Positions 34,212-43,212 of a stretch of 64,000 nucleotides of DNA are shown piece by piece (within the stretch, counting starts at the first letter, position 1; every line of letters starts with the position of its first letter). The position numbers and the translations under genes were made by a program. The notes beneath the pieces were generated by a model that was not told the origin of the DNA, did not search any database, and saw nothing but the letters and a program-made list of their open reading frames with translations. The stretch is from Capnocytophaga bilenii (GTDB lineage: Bacteria; Bacteroidota; Bacteroidia; Flavobacteriales; Flavobacteriaceae). The stretch is taken from the NCBI RefSeq assembly GCF_017565765.1, contig NZ_JAGDYP010000009.1, forward strand, positions 37,257-101,256, in the 5' to 3' direction.

Positions 34212-34936
34212 TTAGTTATATTGCTACCCTCCCTTTTTGGGTGCTCTGCATAATGGTTATTAATCATTTCCGCAAGCGAAACTACAAAACCTCACGCTAT
34301 TACACCCCGCACCTGCCCGAAGAGCGAAAACGCTATATCGCAAAGCTAAAAAAATATTTGGTAGGGACGTCTCTTTTTTGGGGAGTATTGCTCTGTGTAC
34401 CTTTTTACGCTACTATTTTTTTTGACTTGAGCGGGGATGATGACTATTCTTTTCTGCGGAAAATAACGCTTTATTTTGAGGAACATCCTTTTATGCTTTA
34501 TATTACTTCGGCAGGAGTCATCGGGTGGTGTGTGTTTATCTATGTGCGGCACCAGCAGAATATAAAGCTCTTGCAAAAGCTCTTAGAAGAAATGACCCCT
34601 GCCGATTACAACCTCTTCACCCAAATGATGCAAGCGATGAGCTTTACCCAGCGTTATGAACCTTTTTGTGTGATTTGTCGCGAAAAAATATACTTCTTTG
34701 TCAATTTTGACTCCGAAGGGCTCGCCTTCAACGACATTGCAGAGATGCGCTGGGAACGCAAAGTGCGTCATCGGAGAAATAACGATAGAAATTCCCCTGA
34801 TTTTGACATTGATGAAATGCTGCATATCTACACCCGTGCTGAGCCTAACAAGCCTTTTACCGTTACGATGCCCAAAGAACAGTATTATTTCCTGAAGCAA
34901 GTCTATCAAGAAGCAAAAAATAAACAAATTTGCTAA
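34208..34936 (+). CDS. hypothetical membrane protein
   Basis: This 242-residue protein has three predicted membrane helices (about residues 4-20, 52-72 and 94-115) and a C-terminal cytosolic domain of about 120 residues that is mixed alpha/beta with a strongly basic loop (ERKVRHRRNNDR). No family recognised. It is co-translated with the preceding gene. The -33 element of the mnmG promoter lies inside its last codons. Confidence 0.6.
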   Translation: MISYIATLPFWVLCIMVINHFRKRNYKTSRYYTPHLPEERKRYIAKLKKYLVGTSLFWGVLLCVPFYATIFFDLSGDDDYSFLRKITLYFEEHPFMLYITSAGVIGWCVFIYVRHQQNIKLLQKLLEEMTPADYNLFTQMMQAMSFTQRYEPFCVICREKIYFFVNFDSEGLAFNDIAEMRWERKVRHRRNNDRNSPDFDIDEMLHIYTRAEPNKPFTVTMPKEQYYFLKQVYQEAKNKQIC

Positions 34937-34959
34937 TTTGCAATACTTTTGTAACTTTG
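34929..34959 (+). promoter_or_regulatory. promoter of mnmG
   Basis: TAACTTTG (34952-34959) with TTTG (34929-34932) 19 bases upstream; the start is 46 bases downstream. Confidence 0.7.
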
Positions 34960-35005
34960 CAGCCTCCAATTAGTTACTACCACTAATCATTAAAATTATA
35001 TCAAA

Positions 35006-36877
35006 GTGTTTACAACCGAATATGACGTAATAGTAGTGGGTGCAGGGCACGCTGGTAGCGAAGCCGCTGCTGCTGCTGCCAATATGGGCGCAAAAACGCT
35101 ACTTATCACTATGAATCTTCAGAATATAGCCCAAATGAGTTGCAATCCTGCTGTAGGAGGCATCGCCAAAGGGCAAATAGTACGCGAAATAGACGCTCTT
35201 GGCGGCTATATGGGTATTATTACTGATAAAACTGCTATCCAATTCAAGATGTTGAACCAATCGAAGGGGCCTGCTATGTGGAGCCCTCGTGCTCAGTCTG
35301 ACCGTATGCGTTTTTCGGAGGCTTGGCGCTTGCAATTGGAAAGCCTCCCTACCTTGGACTTCTTTCAGGGAATGGCTAATGACCTTGTTATTGAGAATCA
35401 TAAAGTAAAAGGAGTGCGTACCTCTTTGGGTATCACTATCAAGGCAAAGAGCGTAGTGCTTACCAATGGTACTTTCCTAAATGGGGTAATGCACATAGGG
35501 CTTAAGCAATTTGGTGGAGGACGTGCTGGCGAAAGTGCTGCCTACGGGCTTACCGAATGCCTTGTACAACACGGCTTTGAAGCTGGACGTATGAAAACAG
35601 GTACACCACCCCGTGTAGATGCTCGCTCACTCGATTTTAGCAAAATGATACCGCAACCTGGTGATGCCAATCCGCAGAAATTTTCTTTTTCGCCACAAAC
35701 CCAACCGCTGGCTGTTCAGAAAGATTGTTATATGACCTACACCAGCGAGCGTGTGCACAACATCTTGCGCACAGGTTTCGACCGCTCGCCTATGTTTCAA
35801 GGTATTATTCACGGGGTAGGCCCTCGCTATTGTCCTTCTATTGAAGATAAAATCAACCGATTTGCCGATAAAGACCGCCACCAGCTATTTGTAGAGCCTG
35901 AAGGTTGGCATACTGTAGAAATGTACGTAAATGGCTTTTCTACTTCCTTGCCCGAAGAAGTGCAATACGCTGCCCTATCGCAGGTTGCAGGCTTTGAGAA
36001 TGTGAAGTTCTTACGCCCTGGTTATGCTATCGAATACGACTATTTCCCGCCTACACAGCTGAAACACACTTTAGAAACTAAACTAATTGAAAATCTTTAT
36101 TTTGCAGGACAAATCAACGGTACTACGGGCTATGAAGAAGCTGCTGCACAAGGACTAATGGCGGGCATCAACGCTGTACTAAAAGTGCGCGAGCGTGCTC
36201 CTTTTGTGCTAAAACGCAATGAGGCTTATATAGGGGTGCTTATTGACGACCTTATCACCAAAGGAACGGAAGAACCTTACCGAATGTTTACCTCACGTGC
36301 CGAATATCGCACCTTATTACGCCAAGACAACGCCGACAGCAGGCTCACACCGTTAGGATATGCCATAGGCACTGTTAGCGAAGAGCGTTTCCGTCAGTTC
36401 GAGGCTAAAGAGCGCAAAGTAAATCATTTTATCGATTACATTGCCAACCTCAGCATTACCCCCGATGAGGCAAACCCTATTTTGGAGAAATACAACTCTT
36501 CTGCTATGAAACAAGGCGACAAGCTCCAAAAAGTACTTTCTCGCCCCAATCTATCTTTAGCTGATTTTGAACCACTTGAGAAACTCACTACCTACCTCAC
36601 CGAGCACCAGCTTACACAAGAAGAAAAAACACGTGCCGAAGTAGAAATAAAATACGCAGGATATATAGAAAAAGAAAAAAATAACGCCGACAAGCTCAAT
36701 CGCTTAGAAAGCGTACGCATACCCGATGGTTTTGATTATGATAAGATTGTATCGTTGTCGTTTGAAGGTCGTGAAAAACTGAAGAAAATACGCCCCACTA
36801 CCCTATCGCAAGCCTCACGCATCAGCGGAGTATCGCCTGCCGATGTAAGTGTATTGCTCATCTATATGGGGCGATAG
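35006..36877 (+). CDS. mnmG: MnmG, tRNA uridine 5-carboxymethylaminomethyl synthase
   Basis: This 623-residue FAD enzyme works with MnmE to install the cmnm5 group on U34 of certain tRNAs. The dinucleotide-binding motif VGAGHAGSEAA lies at residues 11-21, followed by the MSCNPAVGGIAKGQ signature and the GTPPRVD and EDKINRF segments. The C-terminal helical domain ends in the ISGVSPADVSVLLIYMGR pattern typical of the family. The start is GTG at 35006. It is convergent with the CBS gene, with one base between the stops. Confidence 0.97.
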   Translation: MFTTEYDVIVVGAGHAGSEAAAAAANMGAKTLLITMNLQNIAQMSCNPAVGGIAKGQIVREIDALGGYMGIITDKTAIQFKMLNQSKGPAMWSPRAQSDRMRFSEAWRLQLESLPTLDFFQGMANDLVIENHKVKGVRTSLGITIKAKSVVLTNGTFLNGVMHIGLKQFGGGRAGESAAYGLTECLVQHGFEAGRMKTGTPPRVDARSLDFSKMIPQPGDANPQKFSFSPQTQPLAVQKDCYMTYTSERVHNILRTGFDRSPMFQGIIHGVGPRYCPSIEDKINRFADKDRHQLFVEPEGWHTVEMYVNGFSTSLPEEVQYAALSQVAGFENVKFLRPGYAIEYDYFPPTQLKHTLETKLIENLYFAGQINGTTGYEEAAAQGLMAGINAVLKVRERAPFVLKRNEAYIGVLIDDLITKGTEEPYRMFTSRAEYRTLLRQDNADSRLTPLGYAIGTVSEERFRQFEAKERKVNHFIDYIANLSITPDEANPILEKYNSSAMKQGDKLQKVLSRPNLSLADFEPLEKLTTYLTEHQLTQEEKTRAEVEIKYAGYIEKEKNNADKLNRLESVRIPDGFDYDKIVSLSFEGREKLKKIRPTTLSQASRISGVSPADVSVLLIYMGR

Positions 36878-36878
36878 A

Positions 36879-37523
36879 CTACATATTCAGATATTTTTCA
36901 AAATAGCGAGATATATTCTTTAGTTCCTCACGATAGCTATCATCTTCTTTTTCAGAAAGTATTCCATAGCCATAACGCCTAAAGGTTTGCAATACCCCTG
37001 ACAGGTCTTCAGTAATAATTTTCAGGGTAATGTGCACCGTATTCCCTACGTGGTTAGAAATGTAAAGTCCTAAAATTTTACTGTAATGGCTCTCGGCTAT
37101 TTGCCCTATCTGTGCAAACGAATAATCATCAGCGGGTCGTTCTAATATTAGTACACGACCCGTTTCTTTTATGAAAGGTGTTTCGGCAAGCTGCAATAAG
37201 AAGTCATTCAATAGGTAGTAGCCCAAGTAATGCCCGTTATCGGTTATCACAGGTAGTATATCGGTATTATATATCGCAAAAGCCTCAATCACTTCGTCCC
37301 AAGCGGTAGTATTGTGCACGGCAAAGTGCTCATAAGCATACGCATAATTGCCTATCGTAGCACTTGGGGGGGCATCTTCTTCTATAAAATCCCTATCCAG
37401 CACCCCTATAAAAACATCGCCTTCGCAAATAGGCAATGCCGAAAGCTTATACTCTTCAAACAAGCATTGGGCTTCGCTTACCAAAGTTTTTTCAGTCATA
37501 TATAACGAACGATGTATCTTCAT
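36879..37523 (-). CDS. CBS-domain protein
   Basis: This 214-residue protein has two CBS-like segments (about 1-60 and 65-120, with LPICEGDVFIGVLDRDF and LPVITDNGHYLGYYLLNDF), which normally bind adenosyl nucleotides and act as energy sensors. A C-terminal part of about 90 residues (HYSKILGLYISNHVGNTVHITLKIITED) resembles an ACT-like ligand-binding fold. I take the start at 37523 because it falls just after the upstream gene's stop. No partner enzyme domain is attached, so what it regulates is unknown. It is probably co-transcribed with the PepSY reductase. Confidence 0.75.
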   Translation of the reverse strand: MKIHRSLYMTEKTLVSEAQCLFEEYKLSALPICEGDVFIGVLDRDFIEEDAPPSATIGNYAYAYEHFAVHNTTAWDEVIEAFAIYNTDILPVITDNGHYLGYYLLNDFLLQLAETPFIKETGRVLILERPADDYSFAQIGQIAESHYSKILGLYISNHVGNTVHITLKIITEDLSGVLQTFRRYGYGILSEKEDDSYREELKNISRYFEKYLNM

Positions 37524-37525
37524 AA

Positions 37526-39682
37526 TCAATAACAATCAGTTTTTATTTGTTTTCTATTTTCAAAGTAGCTCAAAGGCTTTCCTAAATGAGTGCGGCATAC
37601 CTGTTCCAGCACCTCATTAACAGCCTTGAGCATCGCCATCGAGCCACATATCATCACCACTCCTTTATTCTGTAATAATTGTGCCAGCATAGCACCTTCC
37701 CTTTGCAATATATCCTGCACGTAAAAACGATCCCCTTCGCGCGAAACAGCTTGCCAATAAGTTGTGATTTTACCTTCTTTAGTATATTGTTCTATATAAG
37801 GGCGATACAATTCCAACGATTCCTCACGACGGCAGCCCCACACAAGCGTAATAGGTTTTTTGCGAGTGTTTTCGGCAATCATTCCTATAAAAGGCGCCAT
37901 TCCCACTCCATTGGCAATACACACCACTTGTGGTGCTTTCTTCGGAAAATGAAACTGCTTATTCACTACCAAAGCCGCTTGTAGGCTATCCCCTATTTTC
38001 AAATCGTTCAATTTATTTGATACAACCCCCTGCGGATGCAACTTCACACTCAGCCACACTTTGCCTTCGTATTTAGCTACCGAATAGAGTCGTTCCCTAC
38101 CGTCTTCAGGAGTAATGCCCAAAAGGTCGCCCGAAGCAAAACGCAAGCTACTTTGCGGTGCTAAGCACACCATAAATATATCATCACCCTGCACAGGCGT
38201 CCTTGCTACCAAGTTAAAAGAAACCAACTTGCGTTCAGGTTTTGCCTTAAAATCGGCAGGCAAACGCAGTACTATACCCTGCGCTGTAGCCCAAGCCTCT
38301 GCCCATACTCTAAACTCCTCTATATTCTGGTCGTTGATAGTATGTAGCGGCGCCACACAGCTCCCCAATTTATGCTCGGCGAGCAAAGCCGAAACATCCT
38401 TAGCATACTTACAAAAATTACAATACAAAGCGGAGCCAAACCCCACTACGCTATATCCAAAAGGCTTTGTGGGCGGGGTCTTAGTCCACAATTCCGCAAA
38501 ATGAGTTGCATTGACGGGTGCTTCTCCCTCAGCATAAGTACAAGTAAAAATTACCAGCTGCTCCAGCTTCTCAAAACCACCATATTGGTTCATATCAGCA
38601 AGATACGAGCGCTTGCCAGCTCGCAACAATTCATCGTGAAACCACCTTGCAAAACGCCTTGTAGTTCCCCCCTCGCTACCTACAAGCACTACATATTCAC
38701 ATTCGGCTCTATGAAACGGATTACGCCCCTTGTGCCTTTTTCGCAAAGTAATCGCAAAACCCGAATACACAAAAAACAATATTGCCAACGTAGTGAGCAA
38801 CAACACCTTAGCCCAAATAGGGTGCCCCTTGCCAATGTGCAACGTACGCACCAAATAAGCCAAGCTCTTAAACGGACTGCTACTACTGCTAATAACCTCA
38901 CCGGTAAACTGATTTACTATAAGATGCTTATCTATCAAATCTATCTTGTACACCTCTTCTACATCTTCAAAAGCTGGAAAATCAACAGACCTGACTTCCG
39001 AAAGGGGTACATTAAACGCTTCAATATTCTCTATAAACTCCACAGGCTCTTCACGAAGCGAAGCCACCTCATAATTGTGTGTTTCTTTGAATTTAGGTAT
39101 TACACCCACTGTTTCCAGGGTCATATACACCCCCGTAAGGCACACAATCGCAATGGGAAGCAACGCCCAACGCCCCAAAAAAGTGTGGTAATAATTATAA
39201 AAACGCTCCTTGGGCAACTTAGCAAAAAACCTACCCCAACGCTTCTGTTTGCGCAGCACTAAGTATAATCCCGACAAGGTAATCGCCAGAAGACACAAGG
39301 CTGTCAGCCCCATCACCACACGCCCCGTTTTGCCTAAATAAAGCGAGCGATGCAACGTTTTTACAAACTGAATGAAAGCAGGCGTTTTATAATTTCCTTC
39401 AATCACCTTTGCCGATTGCGGGTGTATAAAGAGCGTTTTGCCCTCTGTCGTTTCTACCTTCACAAAGTGATTGCGGTCTACCGTGAGTTTCAAAGCATCT
39501 ACATCTGTATATTTCAAAGCCCTCAGCGTTTGAGCAAGCGTAGTCCCTTCAAACTCATTGCTTTTGTAAGGCAACGACTGGTTATATACCGACTCCCCCG
39601 CCAGTATAGCCCCCGTAAGCGCCCCCAGCAAGATAAACAAGCCTGCAATCAGCGCAAATATTAAGTGTAATTTTCTACTCAA
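37526..39682 (-). CDS. PepSY membrane, flavodoxin and ferredoxin-reductase fusion
   Basis: This 718-residue protein joins three parts. Residues 1-315 form a PepSY-associated membrane region with about four helices and periplasmic PepSY segments. Residues 330-465 form a flavodoxin-like FMN domain (VGSEGGTTRRFA, FTCTYAEGEAPVNA). Residues 485-718 form an FAD/NADPH reductase domain of the sulphite-reductase type (RLYSVAKYEG, NGVGMAPFIGMI, ending DCY). It should pass electrons from NADPH across the inner membrane to a periplasmic acceptor, as proposed for iron-siderophore reduction. It lies away from the TonB receptor cluster. Confidence 0.88.
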   Translation of the reverse strand: MSRKLHLIFALIAGLFILLGALTGAILAGESVYNQSLPYKSNEFEGTTLAQTLRALKYTDVDALKLTVDRNHFVKVETTEGKTLFIHPQSAKVIEGNYKTPAFIQFVKTLHRSLYLGKTGRVVMGLTALCLLAITLSGLYLVLRKQKRWGRFFAKLPKERFYNYYHTFLGRWALLPIAIVCLTGVYMTLETVGVIPKFKETHNYEVASLREEPVEFIENIEAFNVPLSEVRSVDFPAFEDVEEVYKIDLIDKHLIVNQFTGEVISSSSSPFKSLAYLVRTLHIGKGHPIWAKVLLLTTLAILFFVYSGFAITLRKRHKGRNPFHRAECEYVVLVGSEGGTTRRFARWFHDELLRAGKRSYLADMNQYGGFEKLEQLVIFTCTYAEGEAPVNATHFAELWTKTPPTKPFGYSVVGFGSALYCNFCKYAKDVSALLAEHKLGSCVAPLHTINDQNIEEFRVWAEAWATAQGIVLRLPADFKAKPERKLVSFNLVARTPVQGDDIFMVCLAPQSSLRFASGDLLGITPEDGRERLYSVAKYEGKVWLSVKLHPQGVVSNKLNDLKIGDSLQAALVVNKQFHFPKKAPQVVCIANGVGMAPFIGMIAENTRKKPITLVWGCRREESLELYRPYIEQYTKEGKITTYWQAVSREGDRFYVQDILQREGAMLAQLLQNKGVVMICGSMAMLKAVNEVLEQVCRTHLGKPLSYFENRKQIKTDCY

Positions 39683-39717
39683 TGTTTATAATTATTCTAA
39701 CTTCTTTTTACTGAGCG

Positions 39718-39725
39718 CAAAGATA
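39718..39725 (-). promoter_or_regulatory. -7 box of the PepSY reductase gene
   Basis: TATCTTTG on the minus strand, 35 bases before the start. No clear -33 element. Confidence 0.5.
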
Positions 39726-39864
39726 CAAAAATATTTTCAATTTCATCACCCTCGTTTTCAAGCAATTTATCAACACAACCCCAAGCTACAAAAAACGGCG
39801 TGCTAATACAGATAGAATAAACTACTTAAGCCAAGCCACCGACAATTAATTCCAAAAAAATTAC

Positions 39865-39872
39865 TATCTTTG
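39865..39872 (+). promoter_or_regulatory. -7 box of trmB
   Basis: TATCTTTG, 53 bases before the ATG at 39926. No clear -33 element. Confidence 0.5.
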
Positions 39873-39925
39873 CACCGCTAATACAACTCATTAGCAACTA
39901 AAAACTAACGACTAATAACTAATCT

Positions 39926-40606
39926 ATGGGCAGCAAAAACAAACTTAAACGCTTCGAAGAAAACAAAACCTTTGCCAACGTTATACAACCCTCACGAGAC
40001 GAACTTCTGCAAAACAACTTCCCCTACAAAGGACGTTGGAACGAACTCTATTTCAAAAACAACAACCCTATCGTGCTTGAATTAGGGTGCGGCAAGGGCG
40101 AATACTCTGTAGGACTCGCTCAGCAAAACCCTCATAAAAACTTTATAGGTATCGATATCAAAGGGGCGCGCTTTTGGCGAGGTGCCAAAACTGCCGTTAC
40201 TCAGCAAATCAACAATGTAGCCTTCTTGCGCACCCAAATAGAACTGATACAACAATGCTTTGCCCCCAACGAAGTAAGCGAAATATGGATTACCTTCCCT
40301 GACCCCCAAATAAAATACAAACGCACCAAACACCGCCTCACCAACGCCACCTTCCTAAACCACTACGCCCAAATATTAAAACCCGAAGGATATATACACC
40401 TGAAAACCGACAGCGAATTTATGCACGGCTATACGCTTGGCTTACTACACGGCGCAGGGCACAAAGTGCTCTATGCCAACCATAATATTTACAACAGCGA
40501 TGGCGTACCCCCCGAAGTTACACAAATACAAACCTTTTACGAACAATTCTATTTACAACAAGGCAAGCCCATTACCTATATCCGCTTTCAATTAAAAACC
40601 CCATAA
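39926..40606 (+). CDS. trmB: tRNA (guanine46-N7)-methyltransferase
   Basis: This 226-residue enzyme makes m7G46 in tRNA with S-adenosylmethionine. The SAM-binding motif is LELGCGKGEYSVGLA (about residues 51-65), followed by GIDIKGARFWRGAKTA and the family signature WITFPDPQIKYKRTKHRLT. Length and motif order are typical of the TrmB family. The next gene follows after 18 bases. Confidence 0.95.
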   Translation: MGSKNKLKRFEENKTFANVIQPSRDELLQNNFPYKGRWNELYFKNNNPIVLELGCGKGEYSVGLAQQNPHKNFIGIDIKGARFWRGAKTAVTQQINNVAFLRTQIELIQQCFAPNEVSEIWITFPDPQIKYKRTKHRLTNATFLNHYAQILKPEGYIHLKTDSEFMHGYTLGLLHGAGHKVLYANHNIYNSDGVPPEVTQIQTFYEQFYLQQGKPITYIRFQLKTP

Positions 40607-40624
40607 CACACAACCCATACGCCA

Positions 40625-41680
40625 ATGAAAACACTCCGAAAAATAATTATTTATAGCAATATAGCCGTAGCTGCCACACTACTGCTCACCTACCTAATCC
40701 CCTACCTCCCCCCTCACCGCATAGGCAACCTATCTGTGCTGGCACTAATAACCCCTGCCCTATTCCTTGCCAACATACTCTTCGCACTCTATTGGATGTT
40801 TCGCTACAAAGGCTGGGTATGGCTTTCGGTAGGCGTACTGACTCTCGGCTTCGGATACCTCAAGCTATGGGTACAACCCCTCAAGCTACACCCCGATACC
40901 ACCGACTCCATCAAAATACTATCTTTCAATGCCCGCCTGTTCAACCACTATCATTGGCATAAAGACCTACAATTGCCCGAAAAAATCAACCATTTTTTTA
41001 CCAAAGAAAACCCCGATGTAATCTTACTGCAAGAGTTCTACAACAACCAACGCTATTACCCCAAAAACTATCCCTACAAATCTATCATTGTAAAGCAAAA
41101 AAACGACAAGATAGGATTAGCTATATTCAGCAAATTCAAAATCTTAAAAGCAGGCTCGCTGAAGTTTGAAAACACTACCAACAACGCTATGTATGCCGAT
41201 TTGCTCATTGGCAACGATACACTTCGTTTTTACAATATGCACTTAGAGTCGCTGCACCTCAATACCGATGACGAGAACCTGCTGCATATCAGTGCTGATG
41301 ACGACAACTTTCAGCACCCTAATAAAGAAAAAGAAGCGCTTGTTGAAAATATCAGCAAGCGCTTCGAGAAGCAAGAAGACCAAGTGCAGCTCTTTATAGA
41401 GCATAAAGCCTATAGCCCTCATAAAACTATTGTTTGCGGTGATTTCAATAACACCGCCTATTCGTACATCTACCGCCGAGTGCGCGGCAACGACCTGAAT
41501 GATGCTTTTGAGCAAGCCGGTAAAGGTTTTGGGCGCACCTACAACTTTCATTATTTCCCTATGCGCATCGATTTTATCCTACCGCACAAATCACTGAAAG
41601 TAATTCACTTCCAAACCCATTATTTAGAACTCTCCGACCATTTCCCACTTACAGCAACCTTCAAGCTGGCTAATGATTAA
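40625..41680 (+). CDS. membrane-anchored endonuclease/exonuclease/phosphatase-fold protein
   Basis: This 351-residue protein has three N-terminal membrane helices (about 8-28, 36-57 and 62-82) and an EEP-fold domain facing the periplasm. The metal and catalytic residues are visible: FNARLF, DVILLQEFY with the metal Glu, CGDFNNTAYS with the Asp/Asn pair, and SDHFPL with the catalytic His at the end. The family includes nucleases, phosphodiesterases and sphingomyelinases; the substrate is not evident. It is probably co-transcribed with trmB. Confidence 0.88.
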   Translation: MKTLRKIIIYSNIAVAATLLLTYLIPYLPPHRIGNLSVLALITPALFLANILFALYWMFRYKGWVWLSVGVLTLGFGYLKLWVQPLKLHPDTTDSIKILSFNARLFNHYHWHKDLQLPEKINHFFTKENPDVILLQEFYNNQRYYPKNYPYKSIIVKQKNDKIGLAIFSKFKILKAGSLKFENTTNNAMYADLLIGNDTLRFYNMHLESLHLNTDDENLLHISADDDNFQHPNKEKEALVENISKRFEKQEDQVQLFIEHKAYSPHKTIVCGDFNNTAYSYIYRRVRGNDLNDAFEQAGKGFGRTYNFHYFPMRIDFILPHKSLKVIHFQTHYLELSDHFPLTATFKLAND

Positions 41681-41683
41681 TGA

Positions 41684-43201
41684 TTACCAGCCAGGGTTTT
41701 GTGTCCATTTGCCATTTTCGTAATTAATATTCACTTCAGGAATTGCCCACGTAAGTTTGTTATTTCCTGGTGCAATATTCAGCTGGTAGTAATCAGCAGC
41801 AGGAGTTGTGATGATAATATCCATATTCTGAGGCGTACCACGCACTACTCCTAAGTTCCAACGTTTAATATCTGCCAATCGGAAGCCTTCAAATGCCAAT
41901 TCGCGATTGCGTTCGTTTTGTATTTCAGTAAAAAGCGCACTGCCAGTAGCTGTTACATCGGTAGTAAGTCCACGCGAGCGGCGCAAGCGGTTTAGGTAAG
42001 TTTGCGCATTGGCTGTTTGCCCTAATTGATAAGCCGCTTCAGCCGCTATTAAGTACTGTTCAGCAATTCTAAATACCTTAGGCTTGTGCATATAAGTAGC
42101 ATCAGAACCTGGGCTGTATTTCAGCTGATTGTTATCAGGATATTTAGTTACCAAATAAATATTGTTATAACGTGTACCGCTATAGGTAAAGTACAACTGC
42201 TTGATATAAGTTTCTTTACGCCAATCGCTACTATCAAACAAATCTACAAACGCTTGTGTAGGGACTACAGGTGCATTATACACTCGCAGCCAACTATCTT
42301 CGCCCAAATACTTACCATTAGCCTCTGTAGGCATTTCTCTTCCAGACTCGTCAAACGAAGCAAATAGCATCGTAATACTTTCGTTGTTACTATCTTCGTT
42401 CCACATCTTCTGTAAGTCGGCTTTTTGGCTTACCAGCGAGTAAGCACTATTGTTGATAACACTTTGTGCTGCGGTATAAGCTCCTTGCCAATCGCCTTTG
42501 TATAACAATACGCGTGCCTTAAGTGCTGCTACGGCATCTTTGCTAAATGTTGTTTTACCTGCCCTTCCTGTTACATCATTAAGGCGTTGTTCAGCCTTAG
42601 CAATATCGCTTAGTATAAAGTCGTAAGTTTGTTTTACACTGCTGCGTGGTGGAAAATCAGCCTCTATAAAATGGTCTAAAATAGGTAGCCCATAAGGTGA
42701 AGTTTCACTATAAGCAGGGCAGAAGTGCGTAACCAAATAAGTATAGTAATAAGCACGTGCCAAATAAAGCTCACCCAAATTATGTTTCACCTCGGTAGTA
42801 GCAGTAACATTGCCTGAAGCGATAGTAATATTAGGGATACCATCAATGCCTATATTAATATTGCGAATTGCTGCAAAATAACGCATCCATATAGAAGCCA
42901 GCGTTTCGTTGGACGAGGTAAGTAAGTTCCAATTGTGCAAGTTCAAAACATCATCACTACCTACAGAATGCCTTGTTGCATTTAGGAAATCGGCTTGGAA
43001 GTCACTTGCATACATAGGCTTGCCGTAGATATTAGAGCGCAATAAGCTATACATACCATTCACCCAATACTGAGCGTCACGAGGTGAAGCAAAAGTGTTT
43101 TTGTGTATGGGCTCTTTATAAGGTTCTTGGTCTAAGCTAAAGCAGCTATTAAGTAGCATAGCTACCCATACTGATATAATGATTCTATAAATTCCTTTCA
43201 T
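41684..43201 (-). CDS. SusD/RagB-family surface lipoprotein
   Basis: This 505-residue glycan- or peptide-binding lipoprotein pairs with the SusC channel encoded 11 bases upstream. The signal peptide ends in a lipobox (MLLNSCFS). The N-terminal TPR-like helices contain the YLARAYYYTYLVTHFC segment typical of SusD, and the C-terminal RagB domain has FRLADIKRW and the LAFEGFR motif. The ligand is unknown: no enzyme gene is in the same operon. Confidence 0.95.
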   Translation of the reverse strand: MKGIYRIIISVWVAMLLNSCFSLDQEPYKEPIHKNTFASPRDAQYWVNGMYSLLRSNIYGKPMYASDFQADFLNATRHSVGSDDVLNLHNWNLLTSSNETLASIWMRYFAAIRNINIGIDGIPNITIASGNVTATTEVKHNLGELYLARAYYYTYLVTHFCPAYSETSPYGLPILDHFIEADFPPRSSVKQTYDFILSDIAKAEQRLNDVTGRAGKTTFSKDAVAALKARVLLYKGDWQGAYTAAQSVINNSAYSLVSQKADLQKMWNEDSNNESITMLFASFDESGREMPTEANGKYLGEDSWLRVYNAPVVPTQAFVDLFDSSDWRKETYIKQLYFTYSGTRYNNIYLVTKYPDNNQLKYSPGSDATYMHKPKVFRIAEQYLIAAEAAYQLGQTANAQTYLNRLRRSRGLTTDVTATGSALFTEIQNERNRELAFEGFRLADIKRWNLGVVRGTPQNMDIIITTPAADYYQLNIAPGNNKLTWAIPEVNINYENGKWTQNPGW

Positions 43202-43212
43202 TTTATTTATTT

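Noticed and set aside
38372..39262. 296-codon plus-strand open frame
   Set aside because: It is antisense to the PepSY/flavodoxin/reductase gene and has no recognisable features.
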